The notes: generated by a model not told the origin, from the sequence alone. Shown: positions 1 to 8,647, counted from the first letter of the stretch. The stretch is DNA of 63,713 nucleotides from Streptomyces sp. TRM68367 (GCF_014495685.1 NZ_JACTVI010000045.1:1-63713); one strand, 5' to 3'. Numbers and translations are program-made.

Positions 1-104
1 AGGAGGCGATCACTCCCGGAGTCAGTCACACACCGTGACACCACGTCAGTGCGTGAGACGAGGCGCACCGCTCAACTTCGAAGACCCGTATTACCGTGGC
101 CCGC

Positions 105-650
105 ATGAGCTATGTGATCCGGTCAGTCCGTGCCGATGAGTGGCCCGCGGCGCGGGAGTTGCGGCTTGCGGCACTGCGGGATCCGGTGGCGCATCTGGCG
201 TTCCTGGAGACGTACGAGGAGGCCGCGGCCAGGCCGGACTCCTTCTGGCGGGAGCGGACGGCCGGCGGCGCAGAAGGGGCCGACAAGGCGCAGCAGATCA
301 TCGCCGAGGGGCCGGACGGGCGGTGGGTGGGGACGCTGACCGTGCTCGTGGAGGAGCCCGGGACGACGGACTGGGCCGGGGTGCCCGTGGAGCGGAAGCA
401 GGGGCATCTGGTCGGCGTGTACGTGCGGCCGGAGGAGCGGGGGAGCGGGCTGACCGAGGTGCTGTTCGATGCCGCGCTGGAGTGGTCGTGGGCGCGTGGG
501 GTGGAGCGGGTGCGGCTGATCGTGCACGAGGACAACGGGCGGGCGCAGCGGTTCTATCGGCGGGTGGGGTTCTTGCCCAGCGGGGTGGTGGTGCCGTTGG
601 CGGGGAACGACGGGGAGCGGGAGCTGGAGTTCGTTCTCGAACGGCCCTGA
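105..650 (+). CDS. GNAT family N-acetyltransferase
   Basis: Single-domain acetyltransferase of about 181 residues, the usual size for the GNAT fold; substrate unknown. The acetyl-CoA binding motif A is visible as GVYVRPEERGSGL (the R/Q-x-x-G-x-G/A loop), followed by the helix of motif A and, near the C-terminus, the NGRAQRFYRRVGF segment typical of motif B. I chose the ATG at 105; an in-frame GTG at 96 would add three residues. No purine-rich ribosome site precedes either start. A TATTAC-like -10 box at about 89-94 would place transcription near the start codon, so a leaderless message is possible. It converges on the secretion-like operon that ends at 685. Confidence 0.85.
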   Translation: MSYVIRSVRADEWPAARELRLAALRDPVAHLAFLETYEEAAARPDSFWRERTAGGAEGADKAQQIIAEGPDGRWVGTLTVLVEEPGTTDWAGVPVERKQGHLVGVYVRPEERGSGLTEVLFDAALEWSWARGVERVRLIVHEDNGRAQRFYRRVGFLPSGVVVPLAGNDGERELEFVLERP

Positions 651-684
651 CGCCTGCGCTGACGAACGGCCCTGACGCCGGTGC

Positions 685-2190
685 TCATACCGGCAGTTCG
701 TCGTGGGGCCAGCGGGCTCGGGCCTGTTCGCGGGAGCGGAGCAGGGCCAGGGTCGGCATGCCCCGGTCCGCTCCGGTGGCCAGCAGCTCGGGGAGCTGGG
801 GCAGGGGAGCCACGGCCGCGATGTCGTCCAGGACGAGGGTGAGTGGTGGGTCGAGCCGGCCGGCGGATGACCGTTCGGCCATGCGGCGGCCGTGCTCGAC
901 CACGTTGGAGACGAGGGCCGTCAGGAGGGGCATCGCGCCTGCGTTCGTCCTGGGGTCCTCGAGGGATTCACCCACAACATAAAGCGTGCCCCCTTCCTGG
1001 ACGAAAGAATCCAAGGCGAGTGCATCACTTCGGTTGGGGGTGCAGGCTTCGCGGACGTTGACCGTGAAGAGGGAGGCCAGTGCGCGGGTGGTCAACTGCT
1101 GGGCCATGTCCCGGCGTTCGGGGTGGGCGGTGAGGGCGGCTTCGAGTTCGCCGGCGGCGCCGGGGGCGGCCTTCGTGTTCATACGGAGGATGCGTACGGC
1201 GTCCTGGATCTGGGTGCCCTGGGACCAGCGGTGGACGTGGCGGATGGTGCGGGCGTCGATGGCGGCGGCGTGCAGGTAGCTCCGCAGGAGTGTTTCCGCG
1301 GTGTCGGCGAGGGCCTGGTCGAGTTTGGCGGTGGGGCGGACGGGGTGGAGCAGGGCGGCGGCTCGTTGGGCTGCTTGTTCTTTGCCCTCGCAGTGCTGGG
1401 TGGGGGACCAGTGCAGGCGGGCCGGGGTGTCGCAGAGGTGGGCGGGGTCGTAGAGGTGGACCGGGCCCAGTTTGGCTCTGGCGTCTTTCGTTTCCTGCCA
1501 GAGCGTTGGGTTCGAGGTGACGATGAGGGTGGGGCCGTCCGCGTCTCGTACTGCCTGGGTTGCGGTGGTTTGGCGGCTTTCCCTTGGGGCTACGAGGATC
1601 TTTTCCCACCCGCCCGCCTGTTCGCCGCCGAACAGGGATGCGGAGGGTTCGGCCTCTGCCGGCGTTGCGCGGACTGGTTCCGCCTCCTTGTGGAGCCCCA
1701 GGGGGCTGGGCGCCGTCGGCGGCTGCGGTTCCGTGCGGGGTTTGGGTACGTCGTCGTAGCGCGGGGTCGGCTGTGCCGGTGGCGTCGGCTGTTCGATCGG
1801 CGCCGTCTTCTCCTGACGCCTGCGCTGCCGTACCGCTTTCCACCTCGCCGTCGTGCCCATCACGAACACCGCCAGGACGAACAGGATCATCAGCTGGCCG
1901 ATGAACAGGCCCCAGAACAGGCCGTACCCGGAGAGCTGGTCGGGGGAGGCGTCCGGCCAGGCGCCGGTGATGTCGCGGGGCTGGGTGATGAGGTGGCGCA
2001 TGGCCAGGGGAGTGCGGGTGAAGGTGACGTCCTGGGGCCAGGCGCCGCGGGCGAACCAGCCGGCGAGGCAGGTGGCCGTCCACACCAGCAGGGTGGTGCC
2101 GAGGAGGAAGGCGAGTATGCCGATCAGCAGTCCGTCGGGGATGCCGCCCTGGCCGTCCCGGCGGTTGTCGCGGTGATCATCCCGTCTCAC
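685..2190 (-). CDS. VirD4/TraG-like coupling protein homologue with degenerate ATPase motifs
   Basis: Last gene of the minus-strand type IV secretion-like operon. Two N-terminal membrane segments (about residues 20-45 and 90-112) are followed by a proline-rich linker and a TraG/VirD4-like domain. Family-like landmarks are the GPTLIVTSNPTLWQETKDAR stretch and the C-terminal LVLDDIAAVAPLPQLPELL stretch, which corresponds to the Walker B strand and downstream loop. The Walker A position reads VAPRESRQTT instead of GxxxxGK(T/S), and the Walker B acid pair is DD. The protein also stops soon after the Walker B region, where coupling proteins normally continue. I infer a structural or regulatory paralogue rather than an active DNA pump. 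No relaxase gene is in the window. Confidence 0.72.
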   Translation of the reverse strand: MRRDDHRDNRRDGQGGIPDGLLIGILAFLLGTTLLVWTATCLAGWFARGAWPQDVTFTRTPLAMRHLITQPRDITGAWPDASPDQLSGYGLFWGLFIGQLMILFVLAVFVMGTTARWKAVRQRRRQEKTAPIEQPTPPAQPTPRYDDVPKPRTEPQPPTAPSPLGLHKEAEPVRATPAEAEPSASLFGGEQAGGWEKILVAPRESRQTTATQAVRDADGPTLIVTSNPTLWQETKDARAKLGPVHLYDPAHLCDTPARLHWSPTQHCEGKEQAAQRAAALLHPVRPTAKLDQALADTAETLLRSYLHAAAIDARTIRHVHRWSQGTQIQDAVRILRMNTKAAPGAAGELEAALTAHPERRDMAQQLTTRALASLFTVNVREACTPNRSDALALDSFVQEGGTLYVVGESLEDPRTNAGAMPLLTALVSNVVEHGRRMAERSSAGRLDPPLTLVLDDIAAVAPLPQLPELLATGADRGMPTLALLRSREQARARWPHDELPV

Positions 2191-2199
2191 GCTTTCCCC

Positions 2200-3609
2200 C
2201 TACGCCACCGTCGATTCGGAGTCGCCAAGGTGTTGCTCCACGAAGGCCGCCGCCCGCTCCTCCGCCTCAAGCTCGGCGGCGTGCAGGGCCTCGTCCGGCA
2301 GTTCGCTGGACGATTCGGTCATCGCGCGGTCGGTGAAGACCAGCGGGCGTTCGGCCTCCGTGATCAGGTGCTTGACGACCTGGACGTTGCCGTTGACGTC
2401 CCAGACCGCGATGCCGGGACTGAGCGTCGGGATGATCTCCACGGCCCAGCGGGGCAGCCCGAGCACCCGGCCGGTCGCCCGTGCCTCGTCGGCCTTCTGG
2501 GCGTAGATCGTCCTCGTCGACGCCATCTTCAGAATCGCCGCGGCCTCCTTCGCCGCCGCGCCGTCGACGACGTCGGACAGGTGGTGGACGACCGCCACGA
2601 AGGACAGGCCCAGGCGTCGGCCGAACTTCAGCAGCCGCTGGAACAGCTGGGCCACGAACGGGCTGTTGATGATGTGCCAGGCCTCCTCGACCAGGAAGAT
2701 GCGCTTCTTCCGGTCGGGGCGGATCCAGGTGTGCTCCAGCCACACGCCGACGATCGCCATGAGGATCGGCATGGCGATCGAATTTCGGTCGATGTGGGAC
2801 AAATCAAAAACAATGAGAGGCGCGTCCAGGTCGATGCCGACCGTTGTCGGGCCGTCGAACATGCCGCGCAGGTCACCGTCGACCAGGCGGTCGAGGACCA
2901 GCGCGACGTCCAGGCCCCACGCCCGTACGTCGTCTATGGCGACGTTCATCGCCTCGGCCGACTCCGGTTCGGGGTGTCGTAGCTGCTCGACGATGTCGGA
3001 CAGCACCGGCTGGCGGTCGACGATCGTCTCGTTGACGTAGGCGTGGGCGACCTTCAGGGCGAAGCCGGAGCGTTCGTCGAGGCCGTGGCCCATGGCGACC
3101 TCGATGATCGTGCGCAGCAGGGCCAGCTGGCCCGTCGTGGTGATCGAGGGGTCCAGGGGATTCAGGCGGATGCCGTGGTCCAGGGCGGCCATGGGGTCCA
3201 GGCGGATGGGGGTTATCCCCAGCTCCTGGGCGATGAGGTTCCATTCGCCGACGCCGTCCTCGCCCTGGGCGTCCAGGACGACGACCTGGCGGTCCTTGAA
3301 GCGCAGCTGGCGCAGGACGTACGTCTTCTCCAGCGCTGACTTGCCGTTGCCGGACTCGCCGAGGACCAGCCAGTGCGGGGCCGGGAGCTGCTGGCCGTAC
3401 AGCTGGAAGGGGTCGTAGATGTAGCCCTTTCCGGAGTACACCTCGCGGCCGATGATGACGCCGGAGTCGCCCAGGCCGGGGGCGGCGGTCGGGAGGTAGA
3501 CGGCCTGGGCCTGGCCCGTGGACGTGCGCACCGGCAGCCGGGTCGTCTCGACCTTCCCGAACAGGAAGGAGGTGAAGGCTTCGGAGAGGAGGGACAGTGG
3601 GTCCCGCAT
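2200..3609 (-). CDS. VirB4-type ATPase (type IV secretion-like)
   Basis: ATP-binding motor of the secretion-like operon, equivalent to the C-terminal ATPase half of VirB4/TrbE. It shows a clean Walker A (LGESGNGKSALEK, about residues 83-95), a VVLDAQGEDG strand, and a Walker B strand RIFLVEEAWHII. The following RRLGLSFVAVVHHLSDV segment matches the family's sensor-like region. The N-terminal half usually found in VirB4 lies in the separate upstream gene ending at 3624, so the VirB4 function appears split over two proteins. The gaps are 9 bp to the next gene and 14 bp to the preceding one, consistent with one transcript. Confidence 0.82.
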   Translation of the reverse strand: MRDPLSLLSEAFTSFLFGKVETTRLPVRTSTGQAQAVYLPTAAPGLGDSGVIIGREVYSGKGYIYDPFQLYGQQLPAPHWLVLGESGNGKSALEKTYVLRQLRFKDRQVVVLDAQGEDGVGEWNLIAQELGITPIRLDPMAALDHGIRLNPLDPSITTTGQLALLRTIIEVAMGHGLDERSGFALKVAHAYVNETIVDRQPVLSDIVEQLRHPEPESAEAMNVAIDDVRAWGLDVALVLDRLVDGDLRGMFDGPTTVGIDLDAPLIVFDLSHIDRNSIAMPILMAIVGVWLEHTWIRPDRKKRIFLVEEAWHIINSPFVAQLFQRLLKFGRRLGLSFVAVVHHLSDVVDGAAAKEAAAILKMASTRTIYAQKADEARATGRVLGLPRWAVEIIPTLSPGIAVWDVNGNVQVVKHLITEAERPLVFTDRAMTESSSELPDEALHAAELEAEERAAAFVEQHLGDSESTVA

Positions 3610-3623
3610 CAGGGCATCAACCC

Positions 3624-5189
3624 CTACCTTCGGATTCCGGTGGAGAACGGGAGGGTGTTCACGAAGGCGCGGTGGTGCTCACGGTCGCACCACTCCAGCT
3701 TCAGGTACGACTTGCCGGCTGAGGCCCTTATTGTCCGCTTGTCGCGGGCCAGGGCCTCGGGGGAGCGGGAGGAGACGGTGATGTAGCCGACCAGGTTGAC
3801 GCCGGCCGCGCCGCTCGCGAGGTCCTCGCCGCGCTGGTCGAGGCGGTTGTGGGCGGCGATGTCGCGCGGGTCGACGGTGCGGTTCATCTTGGCGGCGCGG
3901 GACGCCTCGGCGTCGTCGTTGGTCTTCTCGGTGAGCATGCGCTCGATGGCGACCTCGGTGGGTTCGAGGTCCATCGTGACGGCGACCGTGCGGATCACGT
4001 CCGGGGTGTGGACCAGGAGGGGGGCCAGGAAGTTGACGCCGACCGGGGTCATCGGCCACTCCTTCACCCAGGCCGTGGCGTGGCACCAGGGGGCGCGGGT
4101 GGAGGACTCGCGGGTCTTGGCCTGGAGGTAGGTGGGCTCCATGGCGTCCAGCTCGGCCGGCCAGGCATTACGTTTCGTCATCGCCTGGATGTGGTCGATC
4201 GGGTGGTCCGGGTCGTACATGGAGTGGATCAGGGAGGCGAGCCTGCCCTGGCCGAGGGGCTGCCGTACGCGGATGTCGGCCTCCTGGAGGCGCGAGCAGA
4301 TGTCGGTCAGCTCGCGGGCCATGACGACGGCGAGCCCTGCGTCCCGGTCGACCTTGCCGCCGTGCGGGCGGGCCGCGCGGGCCATCGCCTGGGCCTCGGC
4401 GGCCAGTTCGCGGGTGTAGTGCATGCAGGCGACGAGATAGGCGCGGTGCTGCTCGCTGCTGGTGGACACCATCGACTGCAGCTGGTCGTACGACTCCTGC
4501 AGCCATCCCGGGGCGCGCTCGTCGCCGCGTACGGCGACGTCCTTGGCGTGGGCGTCGGGGTCGGCGGGGAGGGTGCGGGCGAGCATCTGCAGGCGGGTGA
4601 CGAAGCCGTCGCCGTTGGCCACGTGCTTGAGCAGCGTGCCGAAGCGGTCGACCAGGGCCTCCTGGTCCTCGGAGTCGCGCAGGCCGACGCCGGGGCCCTC
4701 GATCTCGATGCAGGCGGTGACGGTTCTGCGGTCGGCGTGCAGCAGGACGGCGATCTCGTCGGGGCCGAAGGGGGCCGACAGCCAGGAGATGCGGCCGATG
4801 CCGGGCGGCGGCCCGATCTCGACCTCCCGGCCGTCGAGGCGCGTGCCGGCCTCGACGGCGGCGGAGCGGTAGGTGGCGCCGCGGCGCAGGGTGCGCTTGT
4901 AGCTGCGGTTGATCTCGAACCACTTGTAGAACGTGCGGCGCTTGTACGGCACGTAGACCGCGGCCAGCGCGATCAGCGGGAAGCCCATCAGCAGCACGAT
5001 GCGCAGGGACAGGACGGGAACGAGGAGCCCGCACATCATGCCGAGGAAGGCGCCGCCGATGATCAGCGCGATCTCGCCGGTCTCGCGGTTGCGGCCGATG
5101 AGTGCGTTCGGCCGGGCCCGGCCGATCAGATACGTGCGGCGGGGCGTGACCGGATGGGACACATGGGCCGCATGGGAGTCAGTCGTCAA
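3624..5189 (-). CDS. SCO6880-family membrane protein (VirB3/VirB4 N-terminal-like)
   Basis: A 521-residue protein with two adjacent membrane segments near the N-terminus (about residues 35-80), followed by a short basic region and a long soluble domain. This arrangement resembles a PrgI/VirB3-type membrane anchor joined to the non-ATPase N-terminal part of VirB4, the type annotated in Streptomyces as SCO6880 family. No Walker A is visible, and the motor motifs are in the next gene. Its start ATG overlaps the stop of the upstream polytopic protein by 4 bp (5186-5189), indicating translational coupling. It probably docks the ATPase to the membrane channel. Confidence 0.7.
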   Translation of the reverse strand: MTTDSHAAHVSHPVTPRRTYLIGRARPNALIGRNRETGEIALIIGGAFLGMMCGLLVPVLSLRIVLLMGFPLIALAAVYVPYKRRTFYKWFEINRSYKRTLRRGATYRSAAVEAGTRLDGREVEIGPPPGIGRISWLSAPFGPDEIAVLLHADRRTVTACIEIEGPGVGLRDSEDQEALVDRFGTLLKHVANGDGFVTRLQMLARTLPADPDAHAKDVAVRGDERAPGWLQESYDQLQSMVSTSSEQHRAYLVACMHYTRELAAEAQAMARAARPHGGKVDRDAGLAVVMARELTDICSRLQEADIRVRQPLGQGRLASLIHSMYDPDHPIDHIQAMTKRNAWPAELDAMEPTYLQAKTRESSTRAPWCHATAWVKEWPMTPVGVNFLAPLLVHTPDVIRTVAVTMDLEPTEVAIERMLTEKTNDDAEASRAAKMNRTVDPRDIAAHNRLDQRGEDLASGAAGVNLVGYITVSSRSPEALARDKRTIRASAGKSYLKLEWCDREHHRAFVNTLPFSTGIRR

Positions 5190-6529
5190 CGCCCTTCACC
5201 TCCCGGGCGGTTGGTACTGCTGTTGCGGGTGTTGCTGGCGTGGGGGGTGTTGACCGGGCTGCCCGAGGAGCGGGGCGCGGGTGCGGCGGAGGGGACTGAT
5301 CCGCCGCCTCCCCCGGTCGAGGGGCGCGAGCTGTGCGCGGCCACGCCGCCGGAGGCGGGGTTGGCGGGGCGCGGGGCGGAGGACTGGGCGGCCGCTCCAT
5401 TGCTGTCGGCGCGGGTGCTGTGCGTCTTGATGCCCTGGGCGACCAGGTGCGCCGGGGAGCTGATCATGGCGGCGGCCTTGCCCTCGGCGCCCTGCATGAT
5501 CCGGTTGTTGCGGGAGCCCGCGATCTCGTCGCCGAAGCCGGGCACGAAGCGGTAGATCATCGCGCTGGCGAAGATGGCGAGCAGGATGATCGCGAGCCCG
5601 GAGACGACGGCGGAGAAGGCGTCCGGGCCGTCGCCGGAGGACAGCGCGCCGGCGAGTCCGAGCACGATGACGATGACCGGCTTGACCAGGATGACGGCGA
5701 CCATAATGCCGGCCCAGCGGCGGACGTGACCCCACAGGTTCTTGTCGACCAGGCCCGCGTAGACGACCGTGCCGAGCAGCGCGCCGACGTACAGCAGAGC
5801 GGCGCGGATGACCAGCTCCAGCCAGAGGACGCCGGCGGCGAGGATGCTGACGAGGGACACCACGATCAGCATGATCGGGCCGCCGCCGATGTCCTCGCCC
5901 TTGCTGATGGCGCCGGAGAAGTTCCCGAAGAACGTGTCCGTCTGATTCCCGGTCGTCCTGGCGATGACCTCCGTGACACCGTCCGTGGCGGAGACGACGG
6001 TGTACAGGATCAGCGGCGTGAACGCGGACGCCAGGACCGTGAGCCAGAGGAACCCGACGGCTTCGCCGATGGCGGTGCTCAGCGGCACGCCGCGCACGGC
6101 TCGCTTGGCGACGGCCAGCAGCCACAGCAGGAGCGTGAGGATCGTCGACGCCGCGAACACGACGGCGTACTGCTGGAGGAACTTCGGGTTGGTGAAGTCG
6201 ACGTTCGCGGTCTCCTTGACGGCCTCGCTGAGCTTGTCGATGGTCCAGGCGGCGGCTTTGGCGCATCCCTTGGCGAGGGAGGAGAGGGGGTCGAGGGTGA
6301 GGGAGCCGTCGAGGGGGGTGGAGCCTCCGCCGCCGGTGCCGCCGCCGGAGCCGCCGTTTTCGCAGAGGTTCTTGGCCGGGCCGACGATGAGGTCGCAGTT
6401 CTCGTCCGACGACGGTGTGGGGGTTGGCGTGGGTGCCGCGACGGCACGCGTGGCCAGCAGCACCGCCGCGGTCTGTGCGGCGGTGACGGCAGCGGTGAGC
6501 TTCAGTACGCGGCGCGAACTAGCGGGCAT
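5186..6529 (-). CDS. Polytopic membrane protein (VirB6/TrbL position)
   Basis: A 447-residue protein starting with a signal-like segment ending in AAP, then a Thr/Pro- and Gly-rich extracytoplasmic stretch with two cysteines. A core of about six hydrophobic helices follows (for example around residues 128-150, 165-190, 235-275, 285-305 and 315-335). The C-terminal ~110 residues are polar and rich in Ser, Pro, Gly and Asn. The topology and its place between the VirB8-position and VirB3/B4-like genes fit a VirB6/TrbL-type inner channel protein; this is inference from topology and context, not from a strong motif. It overlaps the preceding gene by 11 bp and the next by 4 bp. Confidence 0.68.
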   Translation of the reverse strand: MPASSRRVLKLTAAVTAAQTAAVLLATRAVAAPTPTPTPSSDENCDLIVGPAKNLCENGGSGGGTGGGGSTPLDGSLTLDPLSSLAKGCAKAAAWTIDKLSEAVKETANVDFTNPKFLQQYAVVFAASTILTLLLWLLAVAKRAVRGVPLSTAIGEAVGFLWLTVLASAFTPLILYTVVSATDGVTEVIARTTGNQTDTFFGNFSGAISKGEDIGGGPIMLIVVSLVSILAAGVLWLELVIRAALLYVGALLGTVVYAGLVDKNLWGHVRRWAGIMVAVILVKPVIVIVLGLAGALSSGDGPDAFSAVVSGLAIILLAIFASAMIYRFVPGFGDEIAGSRNNRIMQGAEGKAAAMISSPAHLVAQGIKTHSTRADSNGAAAQSSAPRPANPASGGVAAHSSRPSTGGGGGSVPSAAPAPRSSGSPVNTPHASNTRNSSTNRPGGEGR

Positions 6530-7358
6530 AGGTGAAGCCTCCGTACTCCTCGACAGCCTTGGCCATCTCGTCGGCGCTGGATGCCCGCTCGTCGCCGGGG
6601 ACGGGCGCGGGGCCGTCCTTCTGGGAGAAGCTGTCGACCTTCCAGTCGCCGTCCGTCCAGCGCAGCTGGAGGGTCATGGTGAACCAGTCGCTGGTGACCG
6701 GGTTGGTGGAATCCTCACCCGCCGTGCCGTACAGGCCGGTGCACCAGACCTCGACAGCCGCAGCGGTGTCCGAGTAGCTCGTTGCCTTGGTGCCGATCGG
6801 CATGGTGCGGGAGACGTAGGTGTGGCCCGCTCTCGCGTTGCCGTTCTCGTCCAGGCCGACGCCGTTCAGGAACTTCTTGGAGTACGCCTTGTCCATCTTG
6901 GCCTTGAGGGAGGCCTGCTGGCTGGGGACGAAGACCTGCTGGACGATCTCGGCCCGCCGGGCCGGCTTCAGGATGTCGGCCGAGACCAGCGCGACCGTGT
7001 AGTTGGCGGCCGCGCTCTGCGCACCCTGCTGGTCATGGGCGAACCCCGACGGAATCCCGCCCGCCGCCCGAACCGGCCGCTCCCCGCTCGGCGCCGTAGC
7101 CGAGGCCTGCGGCTGGCCTCCGCCTGCGCCGCCGCCGTTGGCGGAGGATGCGGAATCGTCTCCTCCACGGTTCGCGAAGGCGATCGCGGCGATGAGCAGG
7201 ACCACCACGCCGACCACCGTGACCAGGCTGCGCGACGACGAGCGGCCGCCGCGGCGCGCGCCGCCGTACGCGTCGCCGCCCCCGTCGGGCAGCCGGGTCC
7301 GGGTCTGGCCCGTGCCGCCGTAACCGGCGGAGGCCTCGTGCTCGTCTCCGAGACTCAT
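6519..7358 (-). CDS. Single-pass membrane protein (VirB8-like position)
   Basis: A 279-residue bitopic protein: a polar Gly/Arg/Ser-rich cytoplasmic tail, one membrane helix at about residues 40-60 (SLVTVVGVVVLLIAAIAFA) and an exported domain. The exported part contains a W-x-T-M-x-L-Q-L-R-W strand pattern like the NTF2-like fold of VirB8/TcpC proteins. Homology is inferred from topology and operon position. The open frame extends upstream to 7643, but the ATG at 7358 overlaps the stop of a 45-codon ORF as ATGA, which fixes the start. The 3' end overlaps the following gene by 11 bp. Confidence 0.72.
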   Translation of the reverse strand: MSLGDEHEASAGYGGTGQTRTRLPDGGGDAYGGARRGGRSSSRSLVTVVGVVVLLIAAIAFANRGGDDSASSANGGGAGGGQPQASATAPSGERPVRAAGGIPSGFAHDQQGAQSAAANYTVALVSADILKPARRAEIVQQVFVPSQQASLKAKMDKAYSKKFLNGVGLDENGNARAGHTYVSRTMPIGTKATSYSDTAAAVEVWCTGLYGTAGEDSTNPVTSDWFTMTLQLRWTDGDWKVDSFSQKDGPAPVPGDERASSADEMAKAVEEYGGFTYAR

Positions 7359-7492
7359 GCCGCGTACGCCCCCTCGACGTCGTGCGGAAACACCTCGTAC
7401 GTGGTGCCGTACCCGGTGCAGTTCCTCGCGTACTCCTCGTACGACGGTAGCCGTGCTGGTTCCCGCGCGGGCGCGGTGTGGTGACTCGACAT
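7355..7492 (-). CDS. Small 45-aa protein in the secretion-like operon
   Basis: ATG at 7492 opens a 45-codon frame (MSSHHTAPAREPARLPSYEE to the end ...DVEGAYAA). Its TGA overlaps the ATG of the next gene as ATGA, a strong sign of translational coupling in Streptomyces. The protein is soluble, acidic in its second half and rich in Tyr (five), with a single Cys. It has no membrane segment and I recognise no family. An in-frame TGA lies six codons upstream of the ATG, with no ATG, GTG or TTG between, so the start is well bounded; the Shine-Dalgarno match is weak. It fills the otherwise empty gap between the pilin-like gene and the VirB8-position gene. Confidence 0.6.
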   Translation of the reverse strand: MSSHHTAPAREPARLPSYEEYARNCTGYGTTYEVFPHDVEGAYAA

Positions 7493-7581
7493 CAGGGAAA
7501 CGCAACCTCAGCCGGTGGGCACGACGGGCGGGTGGGGTGGAGGGGGACCGGGCGTGCCCGGACGGATCGCAGGTGGGCCGC

Positions 7582-7899
7582 CTATACGGCCATGCCGTAC
7601 ACGATGGTGAACAGCGTGCCGAGTGAGCCGATGATGAAGACACCCGTCAGCCCGGCGATGATGAGGCCCTTGCCCTGTTCGGCGCTGAACGTGTCCCGCA
7701 GGGCCGTCGCGCCGATGCGCTGCTTGGCGGCGCCCCAGATCGCGATGGCGAGGCACATCAGGATGGCCACGGCCATGACGACCTGGATCATCGTCTTGGC
7801 CTCGGTGCCCAGGCTGCCGAAGGGGCCCCAGTCCGGAGCGATCCCGCCGATGATGGTGTTGATGTCGCCCTTATCGGCCGCAAAGAGCATGTAAGTCAC
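7582..7899 (-). CDS. Pilin-like small membrane protein (VirB2/TrbC position)
   Basis: First gene of the operon. The 105-residue protein has two long hydrophobic segments (about residues 36-58 and 78-103) separated by a short basic loop (AAKQRIGATALRDTFSAEQG). This is the two-helix architecture of VirB2/TrbC-type pilins and of small channel subunits in actinobacterial conjugation systems. No cleavable signal peptide is obvious. Assignment rests on size, topology and first position in a VirB-like gene order. A 400-bp gene-poor stretch upstream presumably carries the operon promoter. Confidence 0.68.
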   Translation of the reverse strand: MTYMLFAADKGDINTIIGGIAPDWGPFGSLGTEAKTMIQVVMAVAILMCLAIAIWGAAKQRIGATALRDTFSAEQGKGLIIAGLTGVFIIGSLGTLFTIVYGMAV

Positions 7900-8340
7900 C
7901 GCCCCTGTGTGGGTAGTTCCGCATCCCCTGCGGTCGTGCAGAGGTCAGGCTCATTCTCGCTGACAATGTCGCTGTCGGATGTCGACTTGGCGTCATTGAT
8001 TGGCGGGTTTCGTACGAATACCTTGCCACCGCCCCGCGCGAGGCCCTAGGGCGAGCGCGGGTCGGACGGCGAAGAGTCGAATCGTCACTCTGTGTATCAC
8101 GGCTGGTCACGTCGGGCAATGATGCCTGGGCGGAACCCGGGGTGCGGTTCCGTCGTTGAGCCCTTTTATGACTGTTGCGATGCTTGTGCCGCCTACGGCT
8201 CCTCGGGGGTGAGAGTAGCCGCACATGCTGAAGGGGGCGCGGCTGGGTGCCGCGGCCCGCTGGGTGGGTTGGTGACGGAACGTCATGGTGTTGACGAGGC
8301 TCGCCGGGCGAAGGTGACGAGGCTCACCCGGGGATGGCGC
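7900..8340. other. Gene-poor region upstream of the secretion-like operon
   Basis: About 440 bases without a convincing gene. The open frames crossing it (for example 8092-8619 on plus) lack family resemblance, a ribosome site and coherent composition. The stretch at 7945-8020 is less GC-rich than its surroundings and is the likely place for the promoter of the leftward operon. I could not identify a confident -10/-35 pair. Confidence 0.4.
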
Positions 8341-8537
8341 TCACCCGGTGAAGGCACCGAGCCCTTCCTTGCCGTAGGCCTTCTGGAGGTCGGCGGGGCC
8401 GTAGGAGGGGGTAGCGGCGTCGTCGGCCTTGGGAGTGGTGTCGGCCTGATGGGCGGTCAGGCCGCCCGTGAAACGTACGGAGTTGCGGGCGAGGTCGCCC
8501 TGACCGGTGCCTTACCGAAGGGGGCGTACGTCTTGCC
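8341..8537 (-). pseudogene. Remnant of an S53 (sedolisin-like) peptidase propeptide
   Basis: Two overlapping minus-strand frames together spell a plausible prodomain-to-catalytic junction. One frame gives GKTYAPFGKAPVRATSP..., the other continues with VRFTGGLTAHQADTTPKADD and then SYGPADLQKAYG. The YGPADLQKAYG motif is typical of the start of the mature domain in secreted S53 peptidases. The frames are offset, with an in-frame TAA at 8512-8514 in the second, and the reading frame ends in TGA at 8341 soon after the motif. No catalytic S-E-D residues are present. I read it as a frameshifted fragment of a lost secreted protease gene. Confidence 0.42.
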
Positions 8538-8647
8538 GGACGATGGCGGGCCGATGGCAGGGGAATGGGCGTGGCTTGACGTGGTCAGCGACACCTGCGT
8601 TGGATTCGGCGGGGCTTGACGTGAAGTCGGCAAAGCCTGACGTGGAT

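Noticed and set aside
892..2982. Long plus-strand open frame of almost 700 codons antisense to the secretion operon
   Set aside because: It runs opposite two clear genes, has Gly/Val/Arg-rich composition typical of antisense GC-rich frames and no ribosome site or domain.
8092..8619. 175-codon plus-strand frame upstream of the TetR gene
   Set aside because: No recognisable motif, poor start context, and it overlaps the S53 relic on the other strand, which explains part of its text better.
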